A stretch of 64,000 bases of DNA from Cricetomys ansorgei (GCA_026225945.1 JAMJFZ010000597.1:5846001-5910000), one strand, 5' to 3'. Shown: positions 1-12,225, counted from the first letter of the stretch. The notes: generated from the sequence alone by a model not told the origin. Numbers and translations are program-made.

Positions 1-328
1 TCAATTGTACTGGAAGTTATCGCCAGAACCAGCCATCTGCAATGCACTCCTTGTTTGGTGGGAGGCCGTTATCAAGTACACTTCATTTCAGTTCCCAGTG
101 TCCTCTGTCTAAATTCCTACACGAGATAGATCTTTCAGCACACGGTGCCAGGAATAACTTGCCTCCCCTGAGGAATTACTATGCTCATTCTTTCTGATAA
201 GGAAAGCTCATATCACATTTCCCCTTCGCCTTGGGTACCAGGAAGCCCAAGACTACACTGGGTCCTTGATGCTAACTGCCATGGCTGGACCATGTGTTTA
301 TTTCCTTGACTCTGGTTTTCTAGTTTTG

Positions 329-329
<1 letters not shown>

Positions 330-364
<35 letters not shown>
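330..364. repeat. (TG)n microsatellite
   Basis: About 17 uninterrupted TG units. It lies against the tail of the neighbouring reverse-strand B4 SINE, where CA/TG tracts commonly sit. Confidence 0.95.
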
Positions 365-366
<2 letters not shown>

Positions 367-660
367 ACAAACTTCCTGCAGACACACATGCACATGTGTG
401 CACCTCTGTGGAGGTCAGAGGTCAGCTTCAGGAGTGATTCCTCATCTTGCTTTTTGAGTGGAAGTCTCTTACTGACCTGGACTTCTCTGATTGGGCTAGC
501 AAAGGGCTAGTGGGGATCCTTTCTGTCTCTGCCTCCCCAGCACTGAGATTATAATCACACAGTGTTCTGCCTGGCTTCTTTATGTGTGTTCTGGGGATTG
601 AACTCAGTTCCTCATGTTTGCACAGTCAATGCTTTACAGACTAATCCATCTCCCAGCCCA
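367..660 (-). repeat. B4-type SINE, reverse orientation
   Basis: Read on the minus strand it starts with the tRNA-like head (GGCTGGGAGATGGATTAG), then a degenerate B-box-like part and a B1-like middle with the 'CAGTGCTGGGGAGGCAGAGACAG' type core, and it ends in the TG/CA tract. This order is typical of rodent B4 (ID-B1 fusion) elements. The subfamily is not certain. Confidence 0.75.
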
Positions 661-783
661 TCTATTTCTGTTTTGGCTAGCCTCCCTGTAAAGACCTATC
701 CCGCGGCCTTTTGTCTAAAGGGCATCTGAATCTAGCCATTTGGCGGGGAAGGACGTTTCGATGTGTTCTTTGATCTTCCCCAG

Positions 784-1041
784 GACTACATCGATACAGA
801 GATGCTGCTGTGTGCAGAGAATGTGAACCAGGACAACCTGCTTTCCTACGCTCGCGAAGCCGCTGATTTTGCCACCAATTACCAGCTGCCATCCTTAGAC
901 TTTGCCATAAATCACATTGGGCAGCCTGATGTGGCCATGTTCGACTTCACCTCCATGTATGCCTCAGAGAATGCAGCCCTGATGCGCGAGCGCCAGGCAC
1001 ACCAGCTGCTCGTGGCCCTTGTGGGCGACAGCTTGCTTGAG
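784..1041 (+). CDS. Mical2: MICAL2 coding exon: FAD monooxygenase domain, C-terminal half
   Basis: Encodes 86 residues, starting [10 protein letters not shown] and ending GDSLLE, with phase 0 at both ends. This is part of the p-hydroxybenzoate-hydroxylase-like flavin monooxygenase domain that uses NADPH and O2 to oxidise actin methionines. The GDS at the end is the conserved second FAD-contacting motif (GD motif) of this fold; the substrate-facing stretch [13 protein letters not shown] and the helix [19 protein letters not shown] precede it. The acceptor is CAG at 781-783. The donor GTACTA after 1041 is weaker than consensus, but the join to the next exon gives the family-typical [14 protein letters not shown]. 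The following intron (462 bp) shows no repeat I could recognise. Confidence 0.96.
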
Positions 1042-1503
1042 GTACTACCTGCCCTTAGGGCCTTGCATTCGTGTGACAATTCAGATCTATGCATCTGTAC
1101 TCAGGCACGTAGCCTCTGCTGCCAACATCCCAGGGAAGGGCACGTTCTCAGACAATGGACGGACCTCTGCCAAGGCCGTGTTGGCCTGGGGAGCCAGCCC
1201 CTTTGGCTGACTTCTGAGATTTGTCAGCTTGCCCAGAGACAGAAGCTTTTCTCCCGTCTCCAGCTTCTTCTGGGCTGCTTCTTGGTAGAAGAACAAAATC
1301 AATCAGCCCTGATCTGAAGCCTAGGGCTGTTCTTCTCAGTACATATAGACCCTGGACAGGGCTGGGATTCTGGTAAGCTGTGGGCAGCAGGGTTCCACCC
1401 TGGCCCTGGCTCAGAGCTGGTAATTAGAAAGTACAGGATAGCATGGGAGAGTGGGAGTCTAATGGTTAAAGTCAATGGGAATTTTACATGTTTTCTTTTG
1501 TAG

Positions 1504-1619
1504 CCATTTTGGCCCATGGGTACAGGCTGTGCCCGCGGCTTCCTGGCAGCCTTTGACACAGCATGGATGGTGAAGAGCTGGGACCAAGGTACCCCTCCCC
1601 TAGAGGTGCTGGCTGAAAG
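1504..1619 (+). CDS. Mical2: MICAL2 coding exon: FAD monooxygenase domain (PFWPMGTG motif)
   Basis: Encodes [20 protein letters not shown] onward to LEVLAE, plus two bases of an Arg codon (phase 0 in, phase 2 out). PFWPMGTG follows the GD motif and completes the FAD pocket in MICAL enzymes; the [17 protein letters not shown] helix packs against the cofactor. The acceptor is TTGTAG ending at 1503 and the donor is GTGAGT at 1620. The intron to 2445 has no recognisable SINE. Confidence 0.96.
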
Positions 1620-2445
1620 GTGAGTCTCAAGAGCAGATTCCTAATTGGGGGCCACTGGGTAGAAGGTTCAAGCAGGAGAAGAGCCAGGCTAGCCGTTCTG
1701 TAGCCTCTGTATTGTATTTATCTGCCTTCCCATGTGTGGCTAGATGTGATCTCAGGATCTCCAAGGACACTCTGTGTCATGAGCCATCTCCTTCAGTGAG
1801 TTTCTCTGGTGTCCAGCATCTTAGGCCCTGGGTAGTAGGGACAAATCTTGACATAAGGTAGTCCTAAATCGGGGCTCTCTGACTTTTCTCCTCCACACAA
1901 GGCCTAAGAGGTTTATTTATGGAAGTCTTCAAGGACATTGCACAGTGTCCTGTCCTGAGTAAGGATTCTGTCCTGCCAAGCCTCTCCTACAGTTGAGGCC
2001 TGGCTTCCTCCCAGGCCCTTGCTGCTGCCCACGGGACCATGAACAGATGGCTGACTGGGAGAGTTAGCGCTGATATGGGAGACATGTTTCAGATGGCCTT
2101 GGGCCTGTAGCCACAGGGGCAGCCACAGGAACAGTGTGGCTAGGTGGCGGTCTTGGCTGAACCAGAAGCCACTGAGATACTGCCTCTACATTCCTGCCTC
2201 CTGCCCAGGGAGGGAGACCACATCCCCACCACCTGGATACTCTCTTCCTTCTCTCCCCATTTTTGTCCCACCCCACATTTTACAGCTTTTGGGAGTGTGT
2301 AAGAACATTATAAGGGAGGATTATACAAACACACCCAGAGGCCCTTCCTGGAACCAGGGAGGCTGGGGAGGAGAGGAATACAGGAACAACGGCCTGAGGT
2401 AGCAAGAGCACCAGCCCCTAACCTCTGAGCTCTGACTCCCTGTAG

Positions 2446-2572
2446 AGAAAGTCTTTACCGGCTGTTACCTCAGACAACCCCAGAGAACATCAACAAAAAT
2501 TTTGAACAGTACACACTGGACCCAGCAACGCGGTACCCAAACCTCAACCTGCACTGTGTCAGGCCTCACCAG
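2446..2572 (+). CDS. Mical2: MICAL2 coding exon: end of the monooxygenase domain
   Basis: Completes the split Arg codon, then encodes [20 protein letters not shown] onward to NLHCVRPHQ (phase 2 in, phase 0 out). This helical segment closes the C-terminal side of the monooxygenase domain and is highly conserved among MICAL1-3. The acceptor is CTGTAG ending at 2445 and the donor is GTAAGC at 2573. The following intron (654 bp) has no recognisable repeat. Confidence 0.95.
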
Positions 2573-3226
2573 GTAAGCCACCCCCAAGCCTGTCACCCTG
2601 CAGTGACCTGGGGAAAAGAGATGCTCTCATAAATTGTCACATTTGTGGGACTGAGGCCACCCAAAGCTTGCTAACTCAAGAGTAGAACCAATTCTTTTTC
2701 TCGGTAGACGCAGAGGTACAATGGAGGCAGCGTTCTCTACAGGCCGTTAGGAAGGGACTAGCGCACCTACAGTGCTGCACAGCTCTGTGTTTATTTGCAC
2801 GGTTTGCATATATTCTCATGTCTTAATTTGTCACTGTGTAAATGTGACACTGATCAGACTTCTCTCTCAAAAAATAATCTACTTAGCTAGATATCTCCTC
2901 TCTTCCTTACCATTCATGGGCACGAGCATCATTTATCCTGGGGATTTTTTCCACCCAACCTCCATCCTCTTCAATCAATGGGACAGAGAATAGTATGGGG
3001 TTTTTATTAGCCAATCAGATGTTCCCTGCCAGTTCTCTCACATTCGGGAGGACAGTCGAGGCCTGTTGCCTGTGACTCAGTTGCCTGAATGCCCTGCTGG
3101 GAGTCATGCCAGCCAATACCTGAAGAAAGTAGTAACCGGTAGGGAATCTGGTGTGGGGCATAGAGAGGCCTCCAGCCCAGGAGCTAAGAACTGGTGGGCA
3201 GACGTGTGGTCTTTTCCTACTCACAG

Positions 3227-3317
3227 GTGAAGCATCTGTACATCACTAAGGAGCTGGGCCGCTTCCCTCTCGAGAGATGGGGGTCACTGAGGAGATCCGT
3301 GAGCCTCTCCAGGAGAG
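3227..3317 (+). CDS. Mical2: MICAL2 coding exon: linker between the monooxygenase and CH domains
   Basis: Encodes [20 protein letters not shown] followed by [10 protein letters not shown] and one base of a Glu codon (phase 0 in, phase 1 out). It joins the catalytic core to the CH domain. The stretch RRSVSLSRR (bases 3290-3316) is a basic/serine motif of the kind recognised by basophilic kinases, and similar motifs recur in later exons. The acceptor is CTCACAG ending at 3226 and the donor is GTGAGT at 3318. The following 953 bp intron is mostly unique-looking; open frames in it have no splice support. Confidence 0.95.
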
Positions 3318-4270
3318 GTGAGTTGCCTTTCTGGTACCTGGGACAAGCTGTGTAGAGGATGGTGCTTGCTCAGACCCACAGCCAGCCCGGCTCTGCCTCA
3401 TTACTGGGTGCCTCTCCTCTTTGTCTTTTGGTTTCCACATCTATAAGAGAAGAGCCAGACAGATTGTCAGAGCTGAGACATGCAGTTACTTGCCGAGTCC
3501 ACTGTAAGGCATTCCACAGGGCTGGTTTCTCTTTTCCTCTAAGATGAGTGTCCTGTCTCCCCAACTAGACAACTGATTCCTAAGGCTTTACCTCTCTCCT
3601 GATCTTCCTCATCCTACCATAGCACTGGGATCAGAGGCTGGGGAAGGATGGTTCCATGAGTAACTCCCCAGCAGCCAGCTTCTCTCAGGCCCCTGTCTTC
3701 TCCTGCCTAGAGACACACCAGCTACCTCTGTCTGCCCAGCCTCTCCCCCACTCCCCTGCACACACTACTTGCCCAGCTGCTGTAAAACAGTTTACAGTAG
3801 TAAACTTTTACTGTTACACAAACATAGCAGGCTCTCCGCATTCTTTGCTGTCACTCTATCCTATTTTCTTAGAATGCCTCTGCCTAATGAATTCCTGGAT
3901 AGTCTTCAATAGCCAGCTCAAATTCCCATCTCCAGGCACTTTTAAAGAGTTCTCCTCCCTGGACCAGCTTACGACAAACCTGGTCATTAGCTCCTCTAGC
4001 CACAATACCCCCATGTCATTGGTGTCACACAATAGATGCAGGGTCTGTGTTCTTAGCATCCAACCCTGGACCTAGCCATCGAGGACCCTTGGAATGGTGC
4101 TGTTAGACAGTGTGCTTCCTGTTGACCCAGGCTCCCTGCAGTGGCCACTGGGGTTGCATATATGTCATCCACTCCTCCTGGTTCACAGCCCCGATGGCAG
4201 CGAGAGTGATGCTTAGGCTGAACTATCTGCAATTCCTGCAGAGCCTCATCACCTGTATCTTCCCCCGCAG

Positions 4271-4418
4271 AGTCAGAAATCCGGCCTAACAAGCTCCTAA
4301 CCTGGTGCCAGCAGCAGACGGAGGGTTACCAGCATGTCAGTGTCACCGACCTGACCACATCCTGGCGCAGCGGCATGGCCCTGTGCGCCATCATCCACCG
4401 CTTCCGGCCAGAGCTGAT
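4271..4418 (+). CDS. Mical2: MICAL2 coding exon: CH domain, first half
   Basis: Completes Glu, then encodes [40 protein letters not shown] and IHRFRPEL, plus two bases of Ile (phase 1 in, phase 2 out). LLTWCQ, the DLTTSWRSG turn and [13 protein letters not shown] are hallmarks of a type-2-like calponin-homology domain. In MICALs this domain sits beside the catalytic domain and is thought to modulate its action on F-actin. The acceptor is CCCGCAG ending at 4270 and the donor is GTGAGT at 4419. The 883 bp intron after it is AT-rich and shows no gene signal. Confidence 0.96.
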
Positions 4419-5301
4419 GTGAGTGTGGACCCCGGATTCAAGGAACCCCAGCCTCCTCTGGAAGAAGGACCCCCACCCCCACCCCAAGCCAGCAGTATTT
4501 CTCTCTGCAAGTTTCTATTTGGGTTGTTTTCTAAAACTTGTTTTTCCCTTGGCTTTGTTTGGGAGGCAACACGTTTGCCCTGCATCCCTGGCAGTCAGTA
4601 CAGGGTTGGTGGTTTGCATCCACCACTTGGCCCCAACCCATTTAATAGCCACATTTTGGAAATTTGAGCTCAAGCCTCAAAGCTTCCACCCCACCCAGGA
4701 GAAGAAGTAGAGGAGAGACCAAATTCACCCAAAAGAAGCACTTTTTGACACACAGATTAATGAGATTATTTCTAGAATCTTTTAGAGCTTCTTTGTATGT
4801 TGACAAAAATGACAGGGTCAACTAGAAGGTGAGGTGAAATTATAGAAACTATTCCCAATGTCCAAAGAGCGATACCTATAGACATGAGGAGTAGCACAGA
4901 CTCTCACCCATGTACAAACCCTTCCTAAGAAACTGATGGGAACCTACCAAAATCATCTAGCCATGAGGAGATAGGAATCTCATCTCTACATAGTACGTAT
5001 AATTTGATTGGTTTGAGAAAAGCTCCTGTTACTATAACAATTAAAATGAAAAATGAATAAGAGAAGTAATTAAAGTAACTCCTACATTTTCCAAAGAGGG
5101 TAAATCATTTTCTGATGGTTTCAGCCTATGCCAGTGGTATGATCATGGTCCGTGTTTGATTTGGTCCCTTCCAGAGTGAGGCATGCTCCTGGGCTTGAGG
5201 TTGGGACTCAATGGGACTGGAAAATCATCAGCCCACAATGCTCATTATGGGCTCAGTTCATCCTATCTCACCCTGAACCTCACCTGGTATTGATCCTCCA
5301 G

Positions 5302-5501
5302 TAACTTTGACTCACTGAATGAAGATGACGCTGTGGAGAACAATCAGCTGGCATTTGATGTGGCCAAGCGCGAGTTTGGGATCCTGCCCATGACTACAGG
5401 CAAAGAGATGGCATCTGCCCAGGAGCCTGACAAGCTCAGCATGGTCATGTATCTCTCCAAGTTCTATGAGCTCTTCCGGGGCGCCCCTTTGAGACCCATG
5501 G
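5302..5501 (+). CDS. Mical2: MICAL2 coding exon: CH domain, second half
   Basis: Completes Ile, then encodes [60 protein letters not shown] and APLRPM plus one base of Asp (phase 2 in, phase 1 out). NFDSL and the [15 protein letters not shown] helix, then [15 protein letters not shown], are the last CH helices. The acceptor is CCTCCAG ending at 5301 and the donor is GTAAGC at 5502. The next intron is only 300 bp. Confidence 0.96.
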
Positions 5502-5801
5502 GTAAGCATGGAGACTGTGTCTAGCCTCTAGTGCCTTCTCTGTCCTCCAGTCTGAATCTGGCTGGTTCTGTCTACACTGTAGCTGCCAGACACCTTCCCT
5601 TTGACTCAGAGGCCAAACAAGGGTGACTGCCTTTGGAGAGCTACAGTGGCCTCCCCACACCCCTCAGCCATTTAAGACTTCATAAAGTTTGGGATGAGGG
5701 AATTATTCTAGAAGAGTCCAAATACAATGACATCCACAGGTTACAACAGGACCACCTGGGCCCTAGATCCCAATTTCAATGTTTTTTTTACTTCTCGACA
5801 G

Positions 5802-5908
5802 ACTCCTGTCGGAAAACCTATGGAGAAAACGCTGACTTCGGCTTGGGCAAATCATTCGTTCCCAATAACTATCTCAACCTCACGTTTCCCAGGAAGAGGA
5901 CCCCACGG
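5802..5908 (+). CDS. Mical2: MICAL2 coding exon: post-CH linker and first half of the nuclear localisation signal
   Basis: Completes Asp, then encodes 35 residues, [20 protein letters not shown] then [15 protein letters not shown] (phase 1 in, phase 0 out). The terminal PRKRTPR, together with KRRR in the next exon, makes a bipartite basic cluster matching the nuclear targeting reported for MICAL2 and absent from MICAL1. The acceptor is CTCGACAG ending at 5801 and the donor is GTAAGT at 5909. Confidence 0.95.
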
Positions 5909-6335
5909 GTAAGTTTCAGGCTGGTCTTTTGTCTTCTCCCTCAGTGAAGGATGAGGGAAGAGGCGGGAGGATGTCATGTCCGGTTTTGTTTGTGTTGACA
6001 AATTATGTCGATCGAGACTCAAAAGATGTGCACATAGCCTGGTGGGTGCATGTTTTAAGAGTGAAGCCAGGTTAGCGCTGCCCCTGAGTGGTGGGGTGAG
6101 CTCGTCTGTGTTAGACAGTTGGGATCAGGGGTATGACAGACATAGGTTAAGTGGCAAGGGTGTGGTAGTAGTCCAGAGTGTCATTTCTCCATTCATTTCA
6201 TTCATTCATCCATTCACAATCATCATCGTTTCCCACTAACTTGGAGGCTGAGGCTGTTAGTTGTTTTGATGATGGGACCAGTTACACAGAAGTGAATTAT
6301 GTGGGGTTCTTGGATTTGAGTCCCATCCTAGTGTG

Positions 6336-6728
6336 CATTTCTATTGCAGTGATAAAAAACACTGACCAGACCAACTTGGGGGAGGAGAGAGGTTATTTGG
6401 CTTACACTTCCACATCATAGTCCATATTAAGGGAAGCCAAAACAGAAGCTCAGAGCAGGGATCTGGAGATAAGGACTAAAGAAGAGGCCATGGAGGAATG
6501 CTCTATCCCCATGGCTTGCCTGTTTTCTTATTCAACCCAGAATCACTTGCTCTGAGGTAGGACCACTCACAGTGAGCTGAACCCTCCTACATCAATAATC
6601 AATGAGGAAAATGCCCACAGACTTGTCTGTCGTAGGCCAGTCGGATTGAGGTATTTTCCAGTTGAAGTTCCCTCATCCTGGGTGACTCAATATTTTGTGC
6701 CTAGTTGACAAACGCTAACCAACACAAG
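6336..6728 (+). repeat. Rodent interspersed repeat, unassigned family, copy 1 of 4
   Basis: Begins CTATTGCAGTGATAAAA, has a GGTTATTTGGCTTACACTTC segment and a 'GGCCATGGAGGAATGCT' segment, and ends near TTGACAAACGCTAACCAACAC. The same order of blocks occurs at about 51020-51410 and, more diverged, at about 29298-29645 and 55096-55470. It is a well-known dispersed rodent sequence, but I could not name its family. Confidence 0.6.
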
Positions 6729-7100
6729 CCCAGGGTGGAATGAGATTCTAAAACTTTATAGATGTATAGCACTCCTAGTGTCTCTGACTTTTTCATAGTG
6801 CTCCAAGGTCAGGGGAAAATTGCCTGTTATTCCTTTTCCTAAGAAGATAAGTCCAAATAAATAGAGTACTTTTCAAGATGAATGACAGACATCACTGAGG
6901 GTCCTGCCTCTCCTCTGGTTTACTCCAGTATACTGGGCTATTCAGCTCCATAGTTTGGGAGCCCCACACCTGAAGAGTAATTACCATTTTAATCATGACA
7001 TTCAACCTGTGGCCTGTAGGTGGAAATGTACCCCAGGATAGCTATAAATATAGCCTAACACAAAATTATGAACATAATTCCAACATGATAAGACAGACAT

Positions 7101-7210
7101 ACTTTTGAGACAGGGTCTCACTCCATAGACCAGGTGTCCTCTAACTAACAGATCTGCCTGCCTCTGCCCCCCTCCTTTGGGATTAAAAGCATACACCACC
7201 ATGCCTAGCT
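7101..7210 (-). repeat. B1 SINE fragment, reverse orientation
   Basis: Plus-strand text reads GAGACAGGGTCTCACTCCAT, then a diverged middle, then GGGATTAAAAGCATACACCA and CCATGCCTAGCT, which is the reverse complement of a B1 3'-to-5' order. Confidence 0.8.
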
Positions 7211-8802
7211 GAGGAGACGTTTTATGGCAGTTTTTGTAAACTCAATTATGCATTTCTTGAGTGTGAACTTTGTAAATGACTGCACCGTGACACAGTCACA
7301 TGAAATAAACGTATGTATGTTCTCACAACCGATCAACTCACAGACTAGACACTTCCGAATTTAATGTGTAGTGTAAGACAATTCCCTTCATCCAGTGTGG
7401 CCCAGAGAAGCCAAAACTTGGACACCCTCAATTTCAACCATCTTGTACCTCAATGGGAGATAGAATGTCCTTGCTTGGCATGTTCACAGACACAGATACA
7501 AGCTCAGGCCCAGAGAGGCCAGGCAACTTCCCCAGGTCACACGCTGCTGAGTTGCTTTGCCCCCTGCACTGCACTTGTTCATCAGAAAGGCCTTTGTTGT
7601 CCAGTGATGGAACACACCGACAGGATGTTAGTTGGGAGACAGTGAGAAGACTGAGTCGGGTGCTCACACAAGATGCTGAGAACCATACATGCATCCTACC
7701 CATCGGTTGTGGCTCTCTGTTATGCTGCACAGACATTGGTACAATCAGACATGTGCCCCACTAGCGTGGGAGCCTGCATACCCTTAAGGGAATACAGATT
7801 TAGGTCAGACCATGCCTGGACCATTCTATACCATAGCCCACCTGCCTCACAATGCCTGCAACTGTGATAAGCATATCTGTATTTAGCACTCCTTACTATC
7901 CCCACCTGATGTCTCCCCAGCTTCCAGAGAAATACCCTAGCATGTCCATTCCTTCCACAGTGTTACATCTTATTCTTCAGAGGCTTCGCTGTTCCCTGCT
8001 GAACAATCTTTCTTCCTCCAAGTTTTACTTTGGGGATTCAATTCTTCTTTCTTCTCGCCTCTTACCTTACTAACAACATTCAAACCTCAGCAAGACATAC
8101 CAACTGCAAGCAAAACAGAAGACACTTTCTCCATCAGGGACCAGGCTTGCTTCGAGGGAGAGAACTTCACTCAGGGTTGCTAAGCAATGAAGACTGGGTG
8201 GTCCACACCTGGGAAAGGACGACTGGGGATTCTGTTTTCTTCTTTAGAAGTCTTTGGTTTGCTTCTACAGTCTGCCTCTGAGCCTGGTCAACATCTAAAT
8301 ACTTCTTAGTATAAGATCAAAGTTCTTGGGAGTTTCTAAACTTTTGTCATCATGTAAGAGGTGGCATCTGAACCCACGTTTTCAGCCTCTTTGCCTTTTT
8401 GTACTCACACAGAAATGCACATACTCGTATCTGTGTTCCCTTGGACTCTCTAGACCTTCCACTCCTGGACACTGCAGTTAGTCATTGTCCTTGTTAAATT
8501 ATTTGCACATGAGGGTACCTGGGGCTTATCTTATCTCGCGCTCATTTCTTGTGAGACAACACATAAAGTTATCACTTGCCCTAGAGTACCCATTCCAAAT
8601 GACAGCTAGCTAGCTCAGAGATCTTCCCTGTTCAGCTAGGTCCTGCTCTACAGCACTGGTTTCTGGTAGAGGTGAAGCGCACACAACATGACTCTTTCGC
8701 ATGTGGTCAGAGTGGTCCAGATGCTGCTATAAAGCCCACTGAACCTTGATCTTTCTGCACATATACTTTTTTGCAGAGCCAAGGGTGTTTCCAAAACTGC
8801 CT

Positions 8803-9060
8803 CTTCTATCTATCTACCCTGCTCACCACCCAGCCATCTACCTCCCCATCTATTTCTCAGCCCATTCACCTATCCACTTATCCATCTATCCACCCATCTA
8901 TCTATCCATCCACCCACCTATCCATCAGTCCATCCATCCATGGATTCTCTCATCCATCCATTCTACCCATCCATCCATCCATCCTCCATCTACCTACCCA
9001 TTCATCCATCAGTCTATTCACCCACCCACCTATCCATTCATAATCCATTGACCCACACAC
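8803..9060. repeat. (TCCA/TCTA)n tetranucleotide tract
   Basis: About 250 bases of interspersed CCAT, CTAT and CACC tetranucleotides. It is a simple repeat; the open frames through it in two registers (rich in Ser, Ile, His, Pro) are an artefact of the repeat unit lacking stop codons. Confidence 0.9.
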
Positions 9061-9904
9061 TTACCAATCCATCACCTACGTATCCGTACATCCTTTGGAG
9101 GTAGGCTGGGAACATGGTATCCTTGCAATATACTAGGTAGGGAAACTGGGACTTGGAGATAATTAGGTTTTTATAGGTTATACAGGTACTATCAAAGTAA
9201 GAATTCAGATATTTAAAATCCTGTTGCTAATGGTGCTAACACTTGTACAACATTTGTAGTTTAAGAAGTGTTTTACATTCTGTGAGTCCACTCACCTTCA
9301 CAATAGCTAGGATGGCATAAGACTCTTATAGATGAGGAAACTGAAGTCAGAGTAGCTGGGTGACTTTCTGAAGGTCACGAGCCACAAGTAGCACTGAATT
9401 GTGACTCCCTGAAGAAATGGCTTTCTTGCTAGTGTCACTGACCCTCTTTTTAAATATAAAAGCTGACATCCAACTCAGTCAAGCCATCATCTGCAATGAC
9501 CAATCCTTCCTTCTTCCCATGAACTAGATCTAAATTATTCCTCCGGGGTCAGGCTAAACCAGATAACTAACTATAAAGGTTGTTTGTGTTGAACCAAAAC
9601 ATGTGTGGGGACATGGCTGTCTTCTGCTAGTCAGATTAATAATCAGACTAGCGGATGTGTGCCTTTGGTTGTTTTCTAAAGAGGGAAACCATTTAATTTA
9701 ATAAATGGCTTTTGGCGTATCAACTCTTTCAAATCCTTGGAAAATCATGATAAGAAAATGTTCCTAGGGTGAAAGAGCTGGAAAAATTAATAGGAAGAGA
9801 AAGTAAGTCATTTGTTTATTCTCATGTTCTCTCTGCCTGGCCATGGAAAATATTTGCTTTTTCCTTATGCTTCTGGTTCTTTGTCAAGTATAATAAAGTT
9901 CAGA

Positions 9905-10056
9905 GGGATTAGAGCTTTTTTGGTAAAATGTATTTTTATTTATTCTTTGACAGTTTCATACATATATGTAACATATTTTTATCATATTCACCCATCACAC
10001 CCCGATTCCCACAGAAGCCACTCTTCTTCCCAACCATCCCCCTCCGACTTCCGTGC

Positions 10057-10097
<41 letters not shown>

Positions 10098-10250
10098 CGT
10101 GCGTGTCCATGACTGTGTCCCACTGAGTTTAATTAGATTACTTGCATGAGCATGGGTGGGGATTGTTTAGTGGAGCATGGCAACTTACCAGTTGCTACGC
10201 CACTGAAGAAAATGGTTCTGTGTTAGAAGTCTTGAGTCAATTTTTGCCTC
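9905..10250 (-). repeat. Probable L1-derived fragment with an embedded (TG)n tract
   Basis: Contains TTTGACAGTTTCATACATAT, ATCATATTCACCCATCAC, a TG/GTGC tract at about 10055-10105, then CCCACTGAGTTTAATTAG and GTGGAGCATGGCAACTTACC. These blocks recur in old rodent L1 (Lx-like) sequence in reverse orientation. The assignment is from memory of the block order. Confidence 0.45.
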
Positions 10251-11049
10251 CCAATGAGAAAAAAAATAATAAATCTCTATATTTTAATTTTCTTAGACGT
10301 TTGTTTTGGCCTGCATCTTAGCTGAAAGTCATTACTGCTTCTCCTTAGGGGAGACCATCATTCGGATGCATGCATTGCTCACCTTTCCATGGAGGCGGCA
10401 TTTTATTCCCCGGGGTCACGGTGGAGATAGGAGGTTGCCCTCTCGTACTTCATTCATCCTCCCAGAAGAGTTTGGGATCTTCTCAAGAGCTGTTGACTGG
10501 GCCCACCACCCCGGAGTGCATTTTGTGAGCCTGTGGGTCACACGTCTAGATGAGGTCTAGCCAGGCTCCAGTTGTTTCCGTGGGGCCACCCCTGGGCCGC
10601 AAGTATAAAGGAGAGAGAGAGTGGGATGTGTTGCTCTTTGTGAGAAAAGCCAAGTTCTCATTGAAAGTGGAAACAAGAATACAAAGAGAACCCAGAGATT
10701 ATGCACGAAGGATTCTTGTTGATGGGACGTTCTGTACTTTCACAGCTCTGGTCTCTGGGCCTGAGCGGCAGTCACAGTCAGTGGAGCTGGGAGCCCAGAC
10801 AGCTTGTGCCTCTAAAACCCAACATTGTCGAAAATAAGGTCATCTGTTTCTCTTGGTGTTTGCCCAAGCATTTAGACTGGGATTATTTCCATTCACAAAA
10901 TAGTGATTTATGAGAAGCTGAAGGAAATGTTGAGGGGAGGCAGGGCCCTTTGATCTGTTGTTTTATGGTGCTGGGGTCAAATTTTTAAACACATATCCAT
11001 GACTTAAACTGGTTGATTTTTTTTTTTTAATGGAACTGGAAAACATGGC

Positions 11050-11050
<1 letters not shown>

Positions 11051-11090
<40 letters not shown>
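11051..11090. repeat. (TG)n microsatellite
   Basis: Roughly 19 uninterrupted TG units, preceded by a poly-T run at about 11020-11030. Confidence 0.95.
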
Positions 11091-11092
<2 letters not shown>

Positions 11093-12225
11093 GAGGGTAT
11101 AATGAAGGTGTTTACTGGACTCAAGTGATGCATAATAGACTCTGTGCTAGGGTTCCCAGACTGCTATTTCAGAGTAGCCAGGCCTGAAAGGATCCTTCTG
11201 GAGCTGGGCAGAACTCTGCTTGGGCCTGGATGCATTTTATACTTGAGTTTGCAGTGAGCCTGTGGCACCTTTTCCTGCATTCATGGCATCTGAAAGGCTG
11301 GGTGTGATGTGGACCTGCCTTGGAGGGAGTCAGAGTATAGGAGAATCCATGCAGATGTGACGCATGCTCTGTGGGATGTGACTCCAGATTCCAAGACCCT
11401 GGAAGCTGGTAGTTAAGATGTCTATCCTTGGGAAGTAGACCTAAGATAGGATCAAAGATGCATGTGGAGAAGGTTCTACATTCAGCCTCCACCCCCACCC
11501 CAGGCCATGGTGACAGCTCAGTCCTTACACCTCTCCTCATCTGCCTAGGCCAGCCTGACAGGCCTTATATATATTGTTCAAACTCAGGCACCAGGGAGTG
11601 AGATATGAGGGTTACCAGAACATCTGGGTAGTGCAGGATGAACGGGAATGTGTCTATTAATAATTACAGTGAATGAGGGAGCCAATAAGTCAGAACCATC
11701 CTTGGAAAACTGGACATTTGATCTCTCATCCTCAAGTTGGATCTAGTGTTTATCTGAAATGAATTAAATCTTATAATGGTGGCTGGATTGTAGGCTTAAT
11801 TTGATACCAAAGCCCTGGACAACTCTCTCTAGTCCTGAGAATATACCCTGTACAAGGTGAAGCTGTGCCACTCCTTCATAGGAGGCCAGGGATCAGAGAA
11901 AGTCAGGTAGTTCCCATAAGGCAGCATATACAGAGGGCATCCCCAGGCCTGGCTCTGACCCCAGGCACATGATTAAACCCTCTTCAAGCCCAAGGTCACT
12001 GGGATAGGGGTGTTGCTGCCCTGCCTGTGTCACAGGGATGCTGAGCTAGAGTCGATGCCCTCTTTGCTGTGCCGGCAGTGACTCCACAGCAGTGTGCAGG
12101 GACATCGCTTTCCATGTCTACCATCAGGCTGACAGCTGTATCCGGACCAGCATGTACCCTTCTGTGCTTCCACCTCAGGCAGTGTCCATGGCCCTGTGCT
12201 TACCATGCTTTCTTGGCCATTGCAG

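Larger units (their letters stand above)
1..783 (+). other. Mical2: Intron (3' part) upstream of the first exon in the window
   Basis: No coding signal is seen. It holds a TG microsatellite at 330-364 and a reverse-strand B4-type SINE at about 367-660. It ends in a good acceptor, a pyrimidine-rich stretch followed by CAG at 781-783. Confidence 0.8.
5909..12225 (+). other. Mical2: Intron, 6.3 kb
   Basis: It holds a rodent interspersed repeat at 6336-6728, a reverse B1 at 7101-7210, a TCCA/TCTA tetranucleotide tract at about 8803-9060, an L1-like fragment at about 9905-10250 with a TG tract, and another TG tract at 11051-11090. The stretches 7250-8790 and 10250-12200 show no feature I can name. 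Open frames there, including one at 10306-10560, are not flanked by usable splice sites in a compatible phase and resemble nothing I know. Confidence 0.7.

Noticed and set aside
3656..4075. 139-residue open frame inside the intron before the CH exon
   Set aside because: No family resemblance, and flanking splice sites in a compatible phase are missing; the neighbouring real exons already join in frame.
8746..9051. Open frames rich in Ser, Ile, His and Pro
   Set aside because: They run through the TCCA/TCTA tetranucleotide tract and owe their length to the repeat unit lacking stops.
10306..10913. Overlapping open frames in an apparently repeat-free part of the 6.3 kb intron
   Set aside because: No recognisable domain, no splice sites joining them to the gene in phase, and no promoter or polyadenylation context.
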